From: Rotaria sp. Silwood1
Lineage: Eukaryota; Rotifera; Eurotatoria; Philodinida; Philodinidae
Direction of reading: 5' to 3'
Assembly: GCA_905250075.1 (NCBI GenBank)
Contig: CAJNOP010000015.1
Span: 803,149 to 867,148 of the forward strand
DNA length: 64,000 bases
The first letter of the stretch is position 1; each line of letters begins with the position of its first letter. The position numbers and the translations under genes were made by a program. A model generated the notes under the pieces. The model made no database searches and had not been told where the DNA came from. It saw nothing but the letters and a program-made list of their open reading frames with translations. Of this stretch, positions 43,630 through 55,400 are shown in pieces.

Positions 43630-46600
43630 AAACCTGACGCTCGCTATTCATAATGGAATCAACAGCCGACATCAGCATCGCTAGCCACACCTGCACCCGT
43701 TCAGCATTATAGAGAATTACATTTCTCGCCATCTATAGTTGATACGATAGACAAAAATTTTGGCTTGAAACTTTTCCTAAGTCGACAATGAGATAGTGCA
43801 TACCGATATTTCACTTCGGTACATATTCAATTCAAATACGAAAAAGAAATTATCATTCTCTTTTATTTTAGAGTGTGGGTATTCATGTTACATACATTCA
43901 CACTCTAAATTATTCAAAAAAATATTTTCAAATGATAGGTTTTGGGAACTCACAAAGCAGATGAATGTTGTTTTTTGTTTATTCGTGTTATTCTGATTGA
44001 AAGTCAGTATTTACGCAGATTGTTTGAAGAGCTTCATACACATTCGCCTCATTTTCATCAGTTAAACAAAAAATAAAAGGAATAAAACAGTAATAATGAT
44101 TTCAATTTGGATTTGAAGATTATTGGTTTCTTTCAACTTAAATATTCCTAATGAAAGTGACTATATTGTAATCAACGACGTATATATTTCTAACAATGAT
44201 GAAACCAAATGCAAAGAAAGTAAACAAGACGTTTGGAAAAAACCATAGACATTTTCACGAATATGTATTTCTATTTAAGCTGTGAGCAGTGTAAAAATAA
44301 CTTATATCCGAGATATATGTACTTGAATAAGTTGTACATTTCATTTTTATATTTTTTTTTATATTTTCGGAGTTCATCAAATCGAAAGTCTATATCACTT
44401 CCGTTTTTCGGTAAACTATGAGCATCTCGTCGGTTGAAAAAGAACGTCAGGTGAAGGGAAAAATAGATTCACTAGAAAATGTTTCTTTTCCTTTTGCAGA
44501 CATCTCTTTGTGATCATATATGATGAGGTTTAGAACCTGATTTCGTTCCAAAATATAGTGGATTAAAGAAAAAGTAATCTGAATACGGTCTTTTTCAGGA
44601 TAAAATATATTTAAAGTATTTTTCATTATTGCAATTAGTCGGTTTCATGTTATCGAAAATGATTGATTATAAAAATAAATTCTTTCTTATATGATTTCAA
44701 TAGTGGAACAAAGATGATGAACGTGAACATCGATGGAGAAGCTGAAATGCAATAATCAATAAGGTTGAACCAAAAATCCAAAGTTGATTTCACATATCTA
44801 CATAACAATTGAAATGATCAAACCTGTGAACATGAGAACATATGAATGAAAGACCTACATTTACAACGGCTATATAGCTAGAAGTGGTTTCAAATTAGAG
44901 CCAATGCTTGTGTGCAGGTTTCATTTACAGAGAATTTCGAAATTTGCTTCTATTCATTTTCTATGATTAAATGAGTAAATATGGTAGCGAATTAAGCAAA
45001 AGAATAAGTCCGCACAAGACACTAAATATCGCTTTGCTCAACATAGAAATCAATTATAAAAAAACTTGATCAGGCACAAATATAATTTCATTTAGACTTT
45101 TAAAACAAAAAAGAGCAATCGATTATATCTTGAACCCGATAAAAAGAGTTTCGATTTTTCTGATTGAAAACCATGTTATGAGAAGAAAAGTAAATGTTTT
45201 TAGACATGGATCTTTTCATTCAAATTCAGAAAAAAAAACATGAAAATAATATATTCATAATATTTTGAAGTCGAATTTTGAAAAGCACGCTACACATGAC
45301 GTAAGCTAGCATCAGCAGTGGTTAAACTGTGTAAGACCGTTTATTCAAACGCTAATACAAATAAAAAAATCAATTTTCCTTAAACTAAAAACCTGTTAAA
45401 AACCCATGAAAATTTCTTGACGGTAGTACGCTGGAAATTTCTTTCGGAAGTCTATTAAAATGTGGTTTTTTTCGAAAATTCATATCTGTGTTGACAGAGA
45501 CAATTTTGCTGTTTCTTTCTATGAGAAAAGAAAGGATTTTGCGGAGAGAATGGCCCATTAAGATATTAAAAATAATTATTAAAACATCTAATTATGTTTC
45601 TAGAAATTTAGTACTACGTAATTCTTCAGTACTTTATCAAATTGATAAACTCAATTAATAAAATAGTTCTCTATTATTGTATTACGTGCTGTAATCAAAA
45701 TGATAATTTTTTAAAATTAAAGTTGGCTCGGGAACTATTTTTACCAAATGTGTCTTTAATCACGGTTACTAGGTGAAATATTCCCTAAAGCAAAACTTTA
45801 ATTAACTCTATCCTATAGACTTTTTTGTTGTATAAATTATTATTTCTCGATATGATTGAAGTCGCATGGGAAAAAAATTGTATTTACATCTGTACATAAA
45901 TTTTTTTCATGTCTATTTAATTAACTTCTCAATAAGTCTGATTCTATTGTCAAGTCTATAATTAAAATCCATTTGAATGTTCGATTAGCATCTAGTAGGA
46001 CAAGGATAAAATGATAATCAATGAGTCTAAAATTTGACATTTCATTAGAAGTGAGATGAGAGAAAATAATTATTCTTTTAGAATATATGCTTCAACATAC
46101 TTGTTGTAAAAACTTAAGGCTGTAACTCATTTTTCATCATATTGCTTTTTTAATTCAGAAATAAAAACTGCAATTAGGTCTTTCAATGTCACTCAATGTC
46201 TTGAAAAGGAAACAATCCAGGAATATGACAGCCGGTTATTTCATTGTGAATATAGAGTGACATCATAGCTAGTAGTTTCCGGAATAGTATAATGTTTCAC
46301 TTCTTGAAGTTTTTTCATTGAAATGAATAAAAATAGTTTTTATTTGATCTTTCTCTAAAATAACTTATATGCAATGGAACAAACTAACGAAGCTAATTAT
46401 AAATATCGAAGGTGATACATAAGTTTAGAAAAAAAAAATACACATAATGAAACAATGCATCGTTTGTACAAACGAAACCTTCTTTTTATCTATAAAGAAT
46501 GATGATACGTCAGCATATAACAGTCGTTTTATTTTTATTTCGAGTTATTGTTGATAAAAAGAAATTTCTGACTGTAGGCTAAAATCAACACTTAAGTAGA

Positions 46601-46894
46601 AATCTCTTTCAGAATCAACATTTACATTTGATGCTTATATAAAAATCATAACTTGTTCCATAGTCACCACATTTTCTTTTAGCTAATTTATGTTATATAT
46701 AGAAAAATAGCCAGTATATGAGTTTCTATTATCAATAATTAATAATGAAGTGATGACAGCAAATGCGAATAAGAAGAACTAAAACAAAGTATACAGTTAA
46801 TTAGTTGAAATGAGGTAATTTGAAACGACAGTTGGTATATTAGAAAACTCTTTTACTAATAACGGGGAATCTTTTTATTGGTTGTTCAATGTTA

Positions 46895-46927
46895 CCAATG
46901 ATTTTTTCGTCCTCAGCTGTATATAAG
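46895..46927 (+). promoter_or_regulatory. Putative PAQR core promoter (CCAAT and TATA-like)
   Basis: CCAAT at 46895-46899 (with an inverted ATTGG at 46877) and TATATAAG at 46920-46927 lie 98 bases before the ATG at 47018. The spacing is reasonable for a short 5' UTR. In AT-rich DNA this remains suggestive. Confidence 0.45.
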
Positions 46928-47017
46928 ATCTTTTTTTAACAGAAAACAATTATCATTCGCTTCGGTCAGATAAATTTATTCAAAAAAACACACTATATAT
47001 CAATATCATTAGAAAAA

Positions 47018-50000
47018 ATGCACGTAATTGAGGATGAAATCGAAAGATTTAATGATGAAAATAATGATAATAAAAATCTTCATACAAGAATTACATCATC
47101 CGAACAAGATTTTTCTTTTTTAAATATATCATTACAAATCAAACGTTCGGTTCATTATGATACTGATTCAATAACTAATCATGAATATCAACCGTTAAGA
47201 CTTATTTCTGGAATAGAACAATCATCAATTGATTATGTTCTTCGTCGACGATACATTGCACATTGGGGTTTACCAGGTAGGAAAAACAACAATTACTGTA
47301 AAAGATGACTTACATTTATGAAAGGAAAAAAAGTTAGTGTTCTTTTAATTTGCATAGAGTGGCTTGGTGATAATCATTTTTTATTACAGAAACATCGACC
47401 ACCAACCAATTCTGTTCGCGAATGTCTGATCTCAATTGCATCAATACATAGTGAAACTATTAATATTTGGACACATTTAATTGGTACATTCTGTATTTCT
47501 GTAACATATATACTTTTTTTTCTTGATAATTATCAACAAATGGACATATTTGATATTATATCATTTAGTATTTTCTTTATATCAGCTATATTATGTTTAA
47601 CATTTTCAACTTTATTACATATATTTATTAACTATTCACCAAGTGTCTTAGTTACTGTTTCTAAACTTGATTATATGGGTAGGTTAACAAGACAAAGTTT
47701 GTATTGTTTTTTATTTTTGTTTTATGCTATGTAATAATAGGAAAAAAAACTTTTGCTTAACGGTTAAATAAAAATGTTATGATAGATGTATGAATGAGAG
47801 GATTTGCATGTATTGCCTTAGGTTAAAAAAAAATACTTTGGATCAATTGTTTCTAATAGACGATTTTTTTGTTTCTGATAAACTTAAGACGACAATTCAT
47901 GCGGAGTTTAGATAGCCTTATGATCTTTCACAATTTCTTATGAAGATTGATAGTCATACTAGTTGATGTGTTAAATGATTTGAAAATAGAATAAACTTGA
48001 TGAATGACAAGAAAGATAAAAATAGTTGCTTTCATGTCTTTCTAATCGAGTTTTTAAATAGGAAGATCTCATGAGCTAAATTCGAAAACAAACAGAATTC
48101 GAATCAAGTTTAGAATGAATTCTTACTCACGCCTATTCGATAGTCTTCACAATGTCATTAATGTTCTGTATGATTCTTTACAGATCTTCAATGAAAAATA
48201 GAATAGATGTTTTTTGAATTGAACTTTCACCGTAAATCTAAAAAGTCTAATCGACTGCAAATCAAAACAAGTCAGACTCTTTATATTCTATAACCTCATT
48301 TTGAGGGATTCGTTTTTGCATATTAATGAAACTATTTTTGTTTGTAATTAATAGCAACTTGAATCACTTTAGAACACATGAGTCAAAAGCTATGAGTTAT
48401 TATCAAAATTTTGTGCATTTAGAAATTTAATTTCAGGTTTTGTTCTCCGAGTAGTGAAATAGTCTTTGAAAATCCAAAAAAAAGATTGTTCAGACGGAGA
48501 ATATTGGTATATTCATCATTACAATCCCCTAGTAAAAGTGAGGATTTTTATTTATTTATCAATGTGTAGAGTAGAAGCGATCCTATAAAATGCATTATTC
48601 GAAGCCTTTTTTTTTTGTCTTTCGATAAAGCACTTCAATGTTCATTTTTTCTAAATATTTATTGTTAAAAAATCGACGATCGTTTTACGTTGAAAGGAGC
48701 TCTTGAAAAAATACTTCAGCAAAATCTATGGCTTAAGTCAGTATCAAATTTTGTAGGCAAGTGTCTGCTCTAGAAAACGACCAACTCCGGCATTGTTTAG
48801 CATGTTCAATAAAGAACTTATTAGATAAACGAAAAAACTGTTAGTTTATCATTAAATATAATTTTTCAGATCTTTCAAAAACTTCTCTCATTACTCTTAA
48901 ACAAAGATAGGCAGAACATTTCTAAGATCATATTCAAATTCTCATCTCGATCAATGCTGAAATACTTTCAGGCAGGTCAAACTGAACAAATATGTTCACC
49001 GGAAACGTTATCCCATAAGCTCCAATGAAACTAATCTTTTTAAGCTTTTCAAAGATTACTGTACTGTTTTCGAACAAAAACTGACGAGAATACTTTTTCA
49101 ACTATCTCTTGTTATTTCAAATTTTGATCTGAAACTTCGTATATATCGAAAGCTCAACTAGATTAGCTTGTACGGAGTTCTCTATATGCATCAAGTTTTA
49201 GATCAAAATTTGACTTTTGCAAAAACTTGTGGCTCCTAGAAAATATACATATAAAAAACTCGATAGTTTTGTCAAATATTAATAGAAACGCAAATCATTT
49301 TAGAGTTTTTATTAAAACGTTATGTAGTATCTATAGGCAAAATACCAATGAAATCGAAAGAGAAAAGCTGAAGAGTTTTCTTTGTACAACAAAATTTCTC
49401 TACTCGTATTCGAAAACAACATGAAATTCTGGTTCTAACTCATAAGTTTTGACTCGTAGGGAAACACTTTCTGATGGCTAAAAAATGAACAATCATAATG
49501 TCTAAAAACTTTTCGATCACCTTTCATCATAGAAATTTCTTTAGCTAGATGTATATTGTTTTATCTAGGTATCAATATATTAATATTTGGTTCAATGATA
49601 CCTGTTATACATTATTTATTTTATTGTTATTTTCAATTGAAAACTATATACATTAGTATACTTTTTGTGCTTTCAATTGCATCAATAATTGGTACAAGTA
49701 GTGCTGCATGTTCAAAGCCACGTTGTCGTCCATTTAAAGCTATTTTATTTATTGCTTTAGGTCTTTATGGTATAAATAAGATTATTTTTTTTTTTGTTGT
49801 TGTTTTTAAACGTTCTTTTGTTTTTATTTGTCTGCAAGGTGTGGTTCCAGCAACACATGCTTGTATTCTTCATGGTTTATCACGTATGTTTGAAATGGGT
49901 TTTTTATATTTATGTATTATGGCTGTGACATACATTGCTGGTGGTATTATTTATGCAATTCGAATACCAGAACGATATTTTCCCGGTAAGAAAAAAAAAT

Positions 50001-50217
50001 ACGGGATATCTATTCATCAGTTGTTTTTTTTAACATAATAGGTCGTTTTGATGTTGTTGGTCAGAGTCATCAAATTTTACATATTTCTGTAATAGCAGCT
50101 GTTTATTTACATTTTTATGGTATTTGTTGTTTATTTCATAATATAATTCGAACAGAACAATGTATTATGCCAATAAAATTAAAACTTGGTATAACTGATT
50201 TATCTATCTCTTCTTAA
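47018..50217 (+). CDS. Adiponectin-receptor-like seven-TM protein (PAQR family, five exons)
   Basis: Exons 47018-47276, 47358-47678, 49569-49769, 49839-49985 and 50042-50217 join in frame to 367 residues, close to animal AdipoR length. The introns are 81, 1890, 69 and 56 nt. After an acidic cytosolic N-terminus come the family hallmarks: LPEWLGDNHFLLQKHRPP (its first part formed by the first splice), SIHSETINIWTHLIG, the Zn-site His in STLLHIF, the Zn-site Asp in SKLDYMG (made by the second splice), and QSHQILHI with the two remaining zinc His residues. Seven hydrophobic segments follow the cytosol-inside AdipoR topology. AdipoR-type PAQRs have ceramidase activity and link to lipid and membrane-fluidity homeostasis; which applies here is inference. 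Intron 3 is 69 nt with no stop, so its retention keeps the frame. AATAAA lies at 50365. Confidence 0.93.
48350..49530 (+). mobile_element. Diverged copy of a non-autonomous TIR element inside PAQR intron 2
   Basis: Colinear with 56707-57923 over about 1.15 kb in the same + orientation. Shared blocks include AAATGCATTATT, CTCTAGAAAACGA, AAATATAATTTTTCA, TTTTGTAGGCAA and TTCTGGTTCTAA. The right end (TTTTGACTCGTAGGGAAACA and onward) is partly inverted relative to the left end (CATGAGTCAAAAGCTATGAG), the same arrangement as in the other copy, but the outer terminus has decayed. No coding frame. Confidence 0.72.
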
Positions 50218-50364
50218 AAATTGATCGATGGAAAAGATAATATTTTCGTGATTTTATTTTATCATCTAGACATTTTCTTTTTCTGTCTGTCAATCTCTTT
50301 TATTTGTATTATTCTTTGCAATCTAATTATGTGAAATTATTGAGTTTTAATAAGATTATCCTTT

Positions 50365-50370
50365 AATAAA
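50365..50370 (+). terminator. Candidate PAQR polyadenylation signal AATAAA
   Basis: First canonical hexamer after the PAQR stop, about 150 bases downstream. Confidence 0.45.
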
Positions 50371-50872
50371 CTATCATCCGCTACAAGGATATAGATTTTT
50401 ATTGTGTAAATGATTACAATACTATTAGCTACGTATAGATCTTGTTGATCCAACTATTCAATATTATTCTCTGTTAAATTATGAAATAAAAATGTTTGGA
50501 TATTATATTCTTAGTTTTTAGAAAAAGAAATTAAGAGTAATAGAGAGAGAATAATTGCCAATTATACAACAGAATATTTTCTCATACACGTGATAGATAT
50601 TTTCGACAACATCTCTTCTTCATCACAGATCGTGACAGCTCTTGTTGATGTACAACCAGAGACTTTATATAAAAAATGTCTCGTTATAATATATGAACTA
50701 CGTCCTTATTGTATTTGTTGAAGACTAAGTAAATGAATAGTGAAGAACTGTGTCCCAATTTAGATAGAAAAAAAAACAATATTCATGTGCTTAACAATAG
50801 CAGAAAGATCGTGTTTCACAAAACAGAACGTTATTGAAAGATAATGAAAAATTTTAGAATGTAATGAGACTT

Positions 50873-50882
50873 NNNNNNNNNN
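50873..50882. other. Assembly gap (10 N)
   Basis: Ten consecutive N. A fixed run of ten often marks a gap of unknown length, so distances across it may be wrong. Confidence 0.95.
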
Positions 50883-52451
50883 TATTTCAAGCTCGAAATA
50901 AATACTTGTCTCTTTCTGATAATGTGTCCATCGTTGAAAAGTTGTGTAGGAAAAAAGATGAACGTTCAATTCTCCTCCTCTTGAATTGAAAAGATTTGTG
51001 ATATTATGAAATAAAGTTTGTCAACATTCTAGTGACATAGTTTAACTGAAAGTAACCAATCGTTTGATGCTTTCTCTCATTCAGAATACTGACGAACTTT
51101 ACTAGTGAATTGCTATTCGAATGAAGATTGATTAGTTGATATGGTGAAGTACACAAATATTTCAAGGATAATGGTTCAGTATACTATAACGAAATACAAA
51201 ATATAAAAATGCATCCGAAACTTTCCTGATTGTACTTAGAAGAGTGAATCACATGACAAAAAGGCCTTAATGAGTAATATTAATAAAGTGAAACATTTAA
51301 ATTATTCATTGAAACATGTTGGAAAGAATTGCCATTTTTAGAAAAAAATTACACGATCTGATGAGGCGAAATTTCATTTATTTAATGGACGCATAAACAA
51401 ACAACGTTTTCGAATTGCATATGAGTAGAATTCTGTAAGAAGAAAAAAATTTGACAAGAATGCAAGTTCATCATGTTTCTTTCCGCTTTTGATATTAGCA
51501 AAAAAAAAGATATTTTAATATTATCAGGTTAGATTTAACTGTATTGAATGGAAAGATTCAAATGTAATTAAGAAAACTGAACCTGAGAGGAATTCAATTT
51601 CGGTTTTTTAGAAAGCTGACGTCGTTTTCTTGTATGAAAGGTGTGATGTATAACAAATTTTCAGTACCTTCCTATATCAAAGATAATAGGTACAATGGAG
51701 TACTGGAACAGTCTTTGATAAGTCTTTCACGGTTGTTTATGGTTCGAATGATTGAATAGAAAAAACTTTGAGCTCAACTTTTTGAGCTGAGTGAGGAAAG
51801 CTAGTAATTTATTTGAAAACAGTTCTTTGTACTGATAACGATAGTTAAAAAGGAAGATAATGAGACTTCTTTTCTGTACACTGATTATGGTGATATAACA
51901 ACGGTATCCTATACGAACAACTGTTAAATGATTAGACTGCCTTTTAATGAATGTTATGCTGAAGTGAACTTCACAATATGCTGTAACATTTTTTCAGTGG
52001 ATTTTTCACAAAGTCGTATTGTAGAACATTCTTTTGAGATGGAATGGATGTTATTAGTAATCTATATGAATAGATTTTCCAATGAATGAACTCTTCAACT
52101 TTATTTTTTTTTTGTTACGAAAAGAAAAAAGCCGAAATATTCACTCTGATCATCTCACATCTATCTTTTTTTTTCACACATGCATACATGTAGATAGACA
52201 AAAGACAAGAACGAACCGTGCATCATGAAACAAGGACGACGTGAAATACATAGATTACTTTATAAGAAAAAAAAATAGGACATGATGGCACAGTATCCAC
52301 AGAACAAACCAAGAGATGGACAAAGAGAACAAGAAAAAAACGTAAACTTTTCAACAGTACTAAAAAAGAAACTCGATAGTGTCTATTGCTTGTGTCATTT
52401 ATAAAATGAGATTCGGTTGGTTAAGTTGTTTTGTTTTCTTTTGATGAAATT

Positions 52452-55400
52452 TTAATTTTGTGTTTTTATCAATACACCAGGTGCACGTTCAACACGCACA
52501 CTTGTAAAACCTTTTGATTTTTCATCGGCATTTCGTGGCTGTCGCACAATTACTAATTTTTGTCGTGTATTCTCATCAAAATTCATCGACTTAAGCTTCG
52601 TAATTAATCGGTCAGGTCGTTGAAGATTACTTTAAGTTAAAAGAAAACAAAAGAACATTATATATATATATATATATTCTAACCAGAAAATCTCTCCACT
52701 GATAACGATTCTGACCCTAAGCTTATTGCTACTAAGACATTGCACTTGTACAATAGTTTGTAAACGAATACTGTGATTTCTCTCAGGAAAGCCAAGAAAA
52801 TTGATTTACGAACTTCGATTTAAAACTTTGCATAAAGACAGTTCTTGATGAGCATAGTTTCTTCCGAATGCTTCAGATTTTTTTTGTTATGTATGTCTTA
52901 AAATACAGTTAAGATAACAGCATGTCGTGTATATCACTCACATATAATGCCAGATTCAGTGTTAATATTTCAGGATAGAAGCAAATCAACAAACGTGAAA
53001 CTCTCACAAAAACCTATGCACGTTAAGTTTTAAGTTTACATTTGGAGAAGAGTCTTTCTGATGTTGCTGAGAGAAACTATGGCATTCATTGAAAAATTGC
53101 CGTAAAAGATAGAGGCGCATTAGATTATCTATTTGCTAGTCATTCAAGTTGTTAAAATTTATGCATAATTCGTTGCAGAATCTTATGCTGAGCCGTTCGG
53201 TAAGGTTATCAGATAGATTTGATAATATCTAGCTTGATAACAACCAGAAGCACTATCCTTAGGTCCTCATTATCGAGAGTGACATCGATATCATTAGATA
53301 ACTTGCCAATCATTTTCTACAGTAATATTACTTTTATTTCAACTTGGGTTCATTTGATAGAACAGTCAATTCTACACCAATTACTATAATAAAAAAACAT
53401 CTAGTAACACAACTTATTATTGTCTTTTACTTGTTGCATCATTACTGGTCAGTAGTATATGTAACTCTTTATTTATGATTCGACAGTAATTAATAAATGC
53501 TAGGCAAGCGTGCAGTTTTCAAACTCAACGGATAATGGCCATCTGAGACATCTCAAGCACATTATTCATTAGGATATAGCAGATTTTTAATGAAAAAATT
53601 CCGCTGGGGTTCGCCTGAGATTGCAGTAAAAAAATAGACCCTACCAAACGGCGTCTTCTACTGTTTAGTTATCTGTCATGTTAAGTTGTAATAACATTTC
53701 ATTAGTTTTGACAACATTGTATTAGAATTTATTTTTTCACTAAACTCTGAGATGCAACTAGGCTAAATTTTTTGACGAAAAAAGTTTCGCAAAACTATTT
53801 GAAACATACATAAGTGGACTTAGTTTTGAATGCTGATTTCAGATGTATTATAACTTTTGGTTCCCGTGATAGATTTTTGACTGAAAAGCTGCTAAATACG
53901 TGCTTAAACGGTACAAAATCATGCCTAGTGAACAATATGCTTGAGATTTCTAACATGTCAAATGTCTGTTAAGTTTTAAAAATGTATGCCTGTCTAACGT
54001 TTGCTATGTGCTGTTTCATGGTATACACAGAGTTATTTCAACAAAACTGTATGTCGCTATCATTCAAGAAGTCAGCATGCTGTTGACCAGTAATGAAGTA
54101 ACAAATAAAAGACAATTATAAGTTGTTTTCTTAGATTTTTTTTCCTTGTAGTAATTGGTACAAAATTGAATTTTCTTTGGAATGAAACCAACCTCAGATG
54201 AGAGCTGTAGAAAATTATTGACAAATTATCGGATGATATCGATGACATTTTCGATGATAAAAAACTAAGGTTAGTATTTTTGGCTTTTATTACCGTAGGC
54301 ATTATAGACTTGATCTGAAATTTTTATCAAATGACCCAGCATAAAATTCTACATTAAATCATGAATAAATTTTAATAGTCTAAGTCATAGACGATATTGT
54401 AGCCTTCTGTATTCTTTATCTTTTGATGTATTTACGCAGTAACAAGCTAAGAGTTCGAGTTCTTTATGGAATATTCCAAATTATTTTTGAGTTTACATGG
54501 TACACCATAGTCTCGACTCATAAGTGATTAATCAGTTGGAAGATTTTCCTTGTAAGCTACTTAAAACTTACTTAACACGACGTAATTTACTAGCACATGG
54601 TTTACCACTTTTAGAGTTATATTGAGCATAAAATTCGACTTCATCACCGGCTCGTAATTCAAATCCAGCTTCAATTTCTGAATTATGAAAAAAGATTTTT
54701 TTATTTTCTTCACATGCAAAATCAATAAAACCAAACTATGAAGAAAAAAAAAGACAATTTTTTATTGAAAAAGAAGGAAAAAAACGATTATATTACCTGT
54801 CCTTTAACTGTATCAACTTTTCCTTTACGTAATTCATTTTCTAAAACAATATTCACAGCACGTCTTGAATAATCAAGTCCAATAGCAACCGAGAATGTTA
54901 CTGAATCATTTGGTAATAAAATAACACGTTTATTTTTAATACCTGTTATACTATATGTATAACATTCACCTGGCATACCATCATCAGTTATCTTTTGTAT
55001 TCGGCCTAGTATTTCACATTCATCATTGGATATCATTCGAACTGGAGATACAACACGACCACGATGAACTGTTGGAAGAACCGACTATAAAACAAAAATC
55101 AAACAGGAAAGTCTTCATTTATTCATTAATTAAAATAAAATGTTACTTACATAGAAATTATTTATAGTTGATGATACTTTAAGAATATTTTCAGCTATTA
55201 AACGGCCAGATATTTTTCTTAAACTAAATTCAACTTCATCACCTAATTCTACTTGTACGTTATCACCCGTAAAAGCATTCATGGAAAATGCAACTGGTTC
55301 AATACTACCCATTGTATTACTTTGTTCAATAAATCCTTTGCCTTCACGAAGTATTGCAATCCAACCATGAATACGATTTCGTTCGATTAATGTTATATTT

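Larger units (their letters stand above)
42421..47017. other. Intergenic, about 4.6 kb
   Basis: No gene recognised. Holds two TG/CA inverted pairs (42600-42662 and 43479-43629) and, at the right end, the PAQR promoter (CCAAT at 46895, TATA-like at 46920). Frames such as 42969-43166, 43372-43596, 43796-43996 and 44233-44421 are simple-sequence or random. Confidence 0.5.
50218..52451. other. Intergenic, about 2.2 kb, between convergent PAQR and CSDE1
   Basis: Should hold both 3' UTRs. Contains PAQR polyadenylation candidates (AATAAA at 50365) and a 10-N assembly gap at 50873-50882. No gene recognised; the frame at 50760-50969 crosses the gap and is not real. Confidence 0.55.

Noticed and set aside
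49227..49424. 65-residue + strand frame in PAQR intron 2
   Set aside because: Lies in the noncoding repeat shared with the CSDE1 intron and is not open in that copy.
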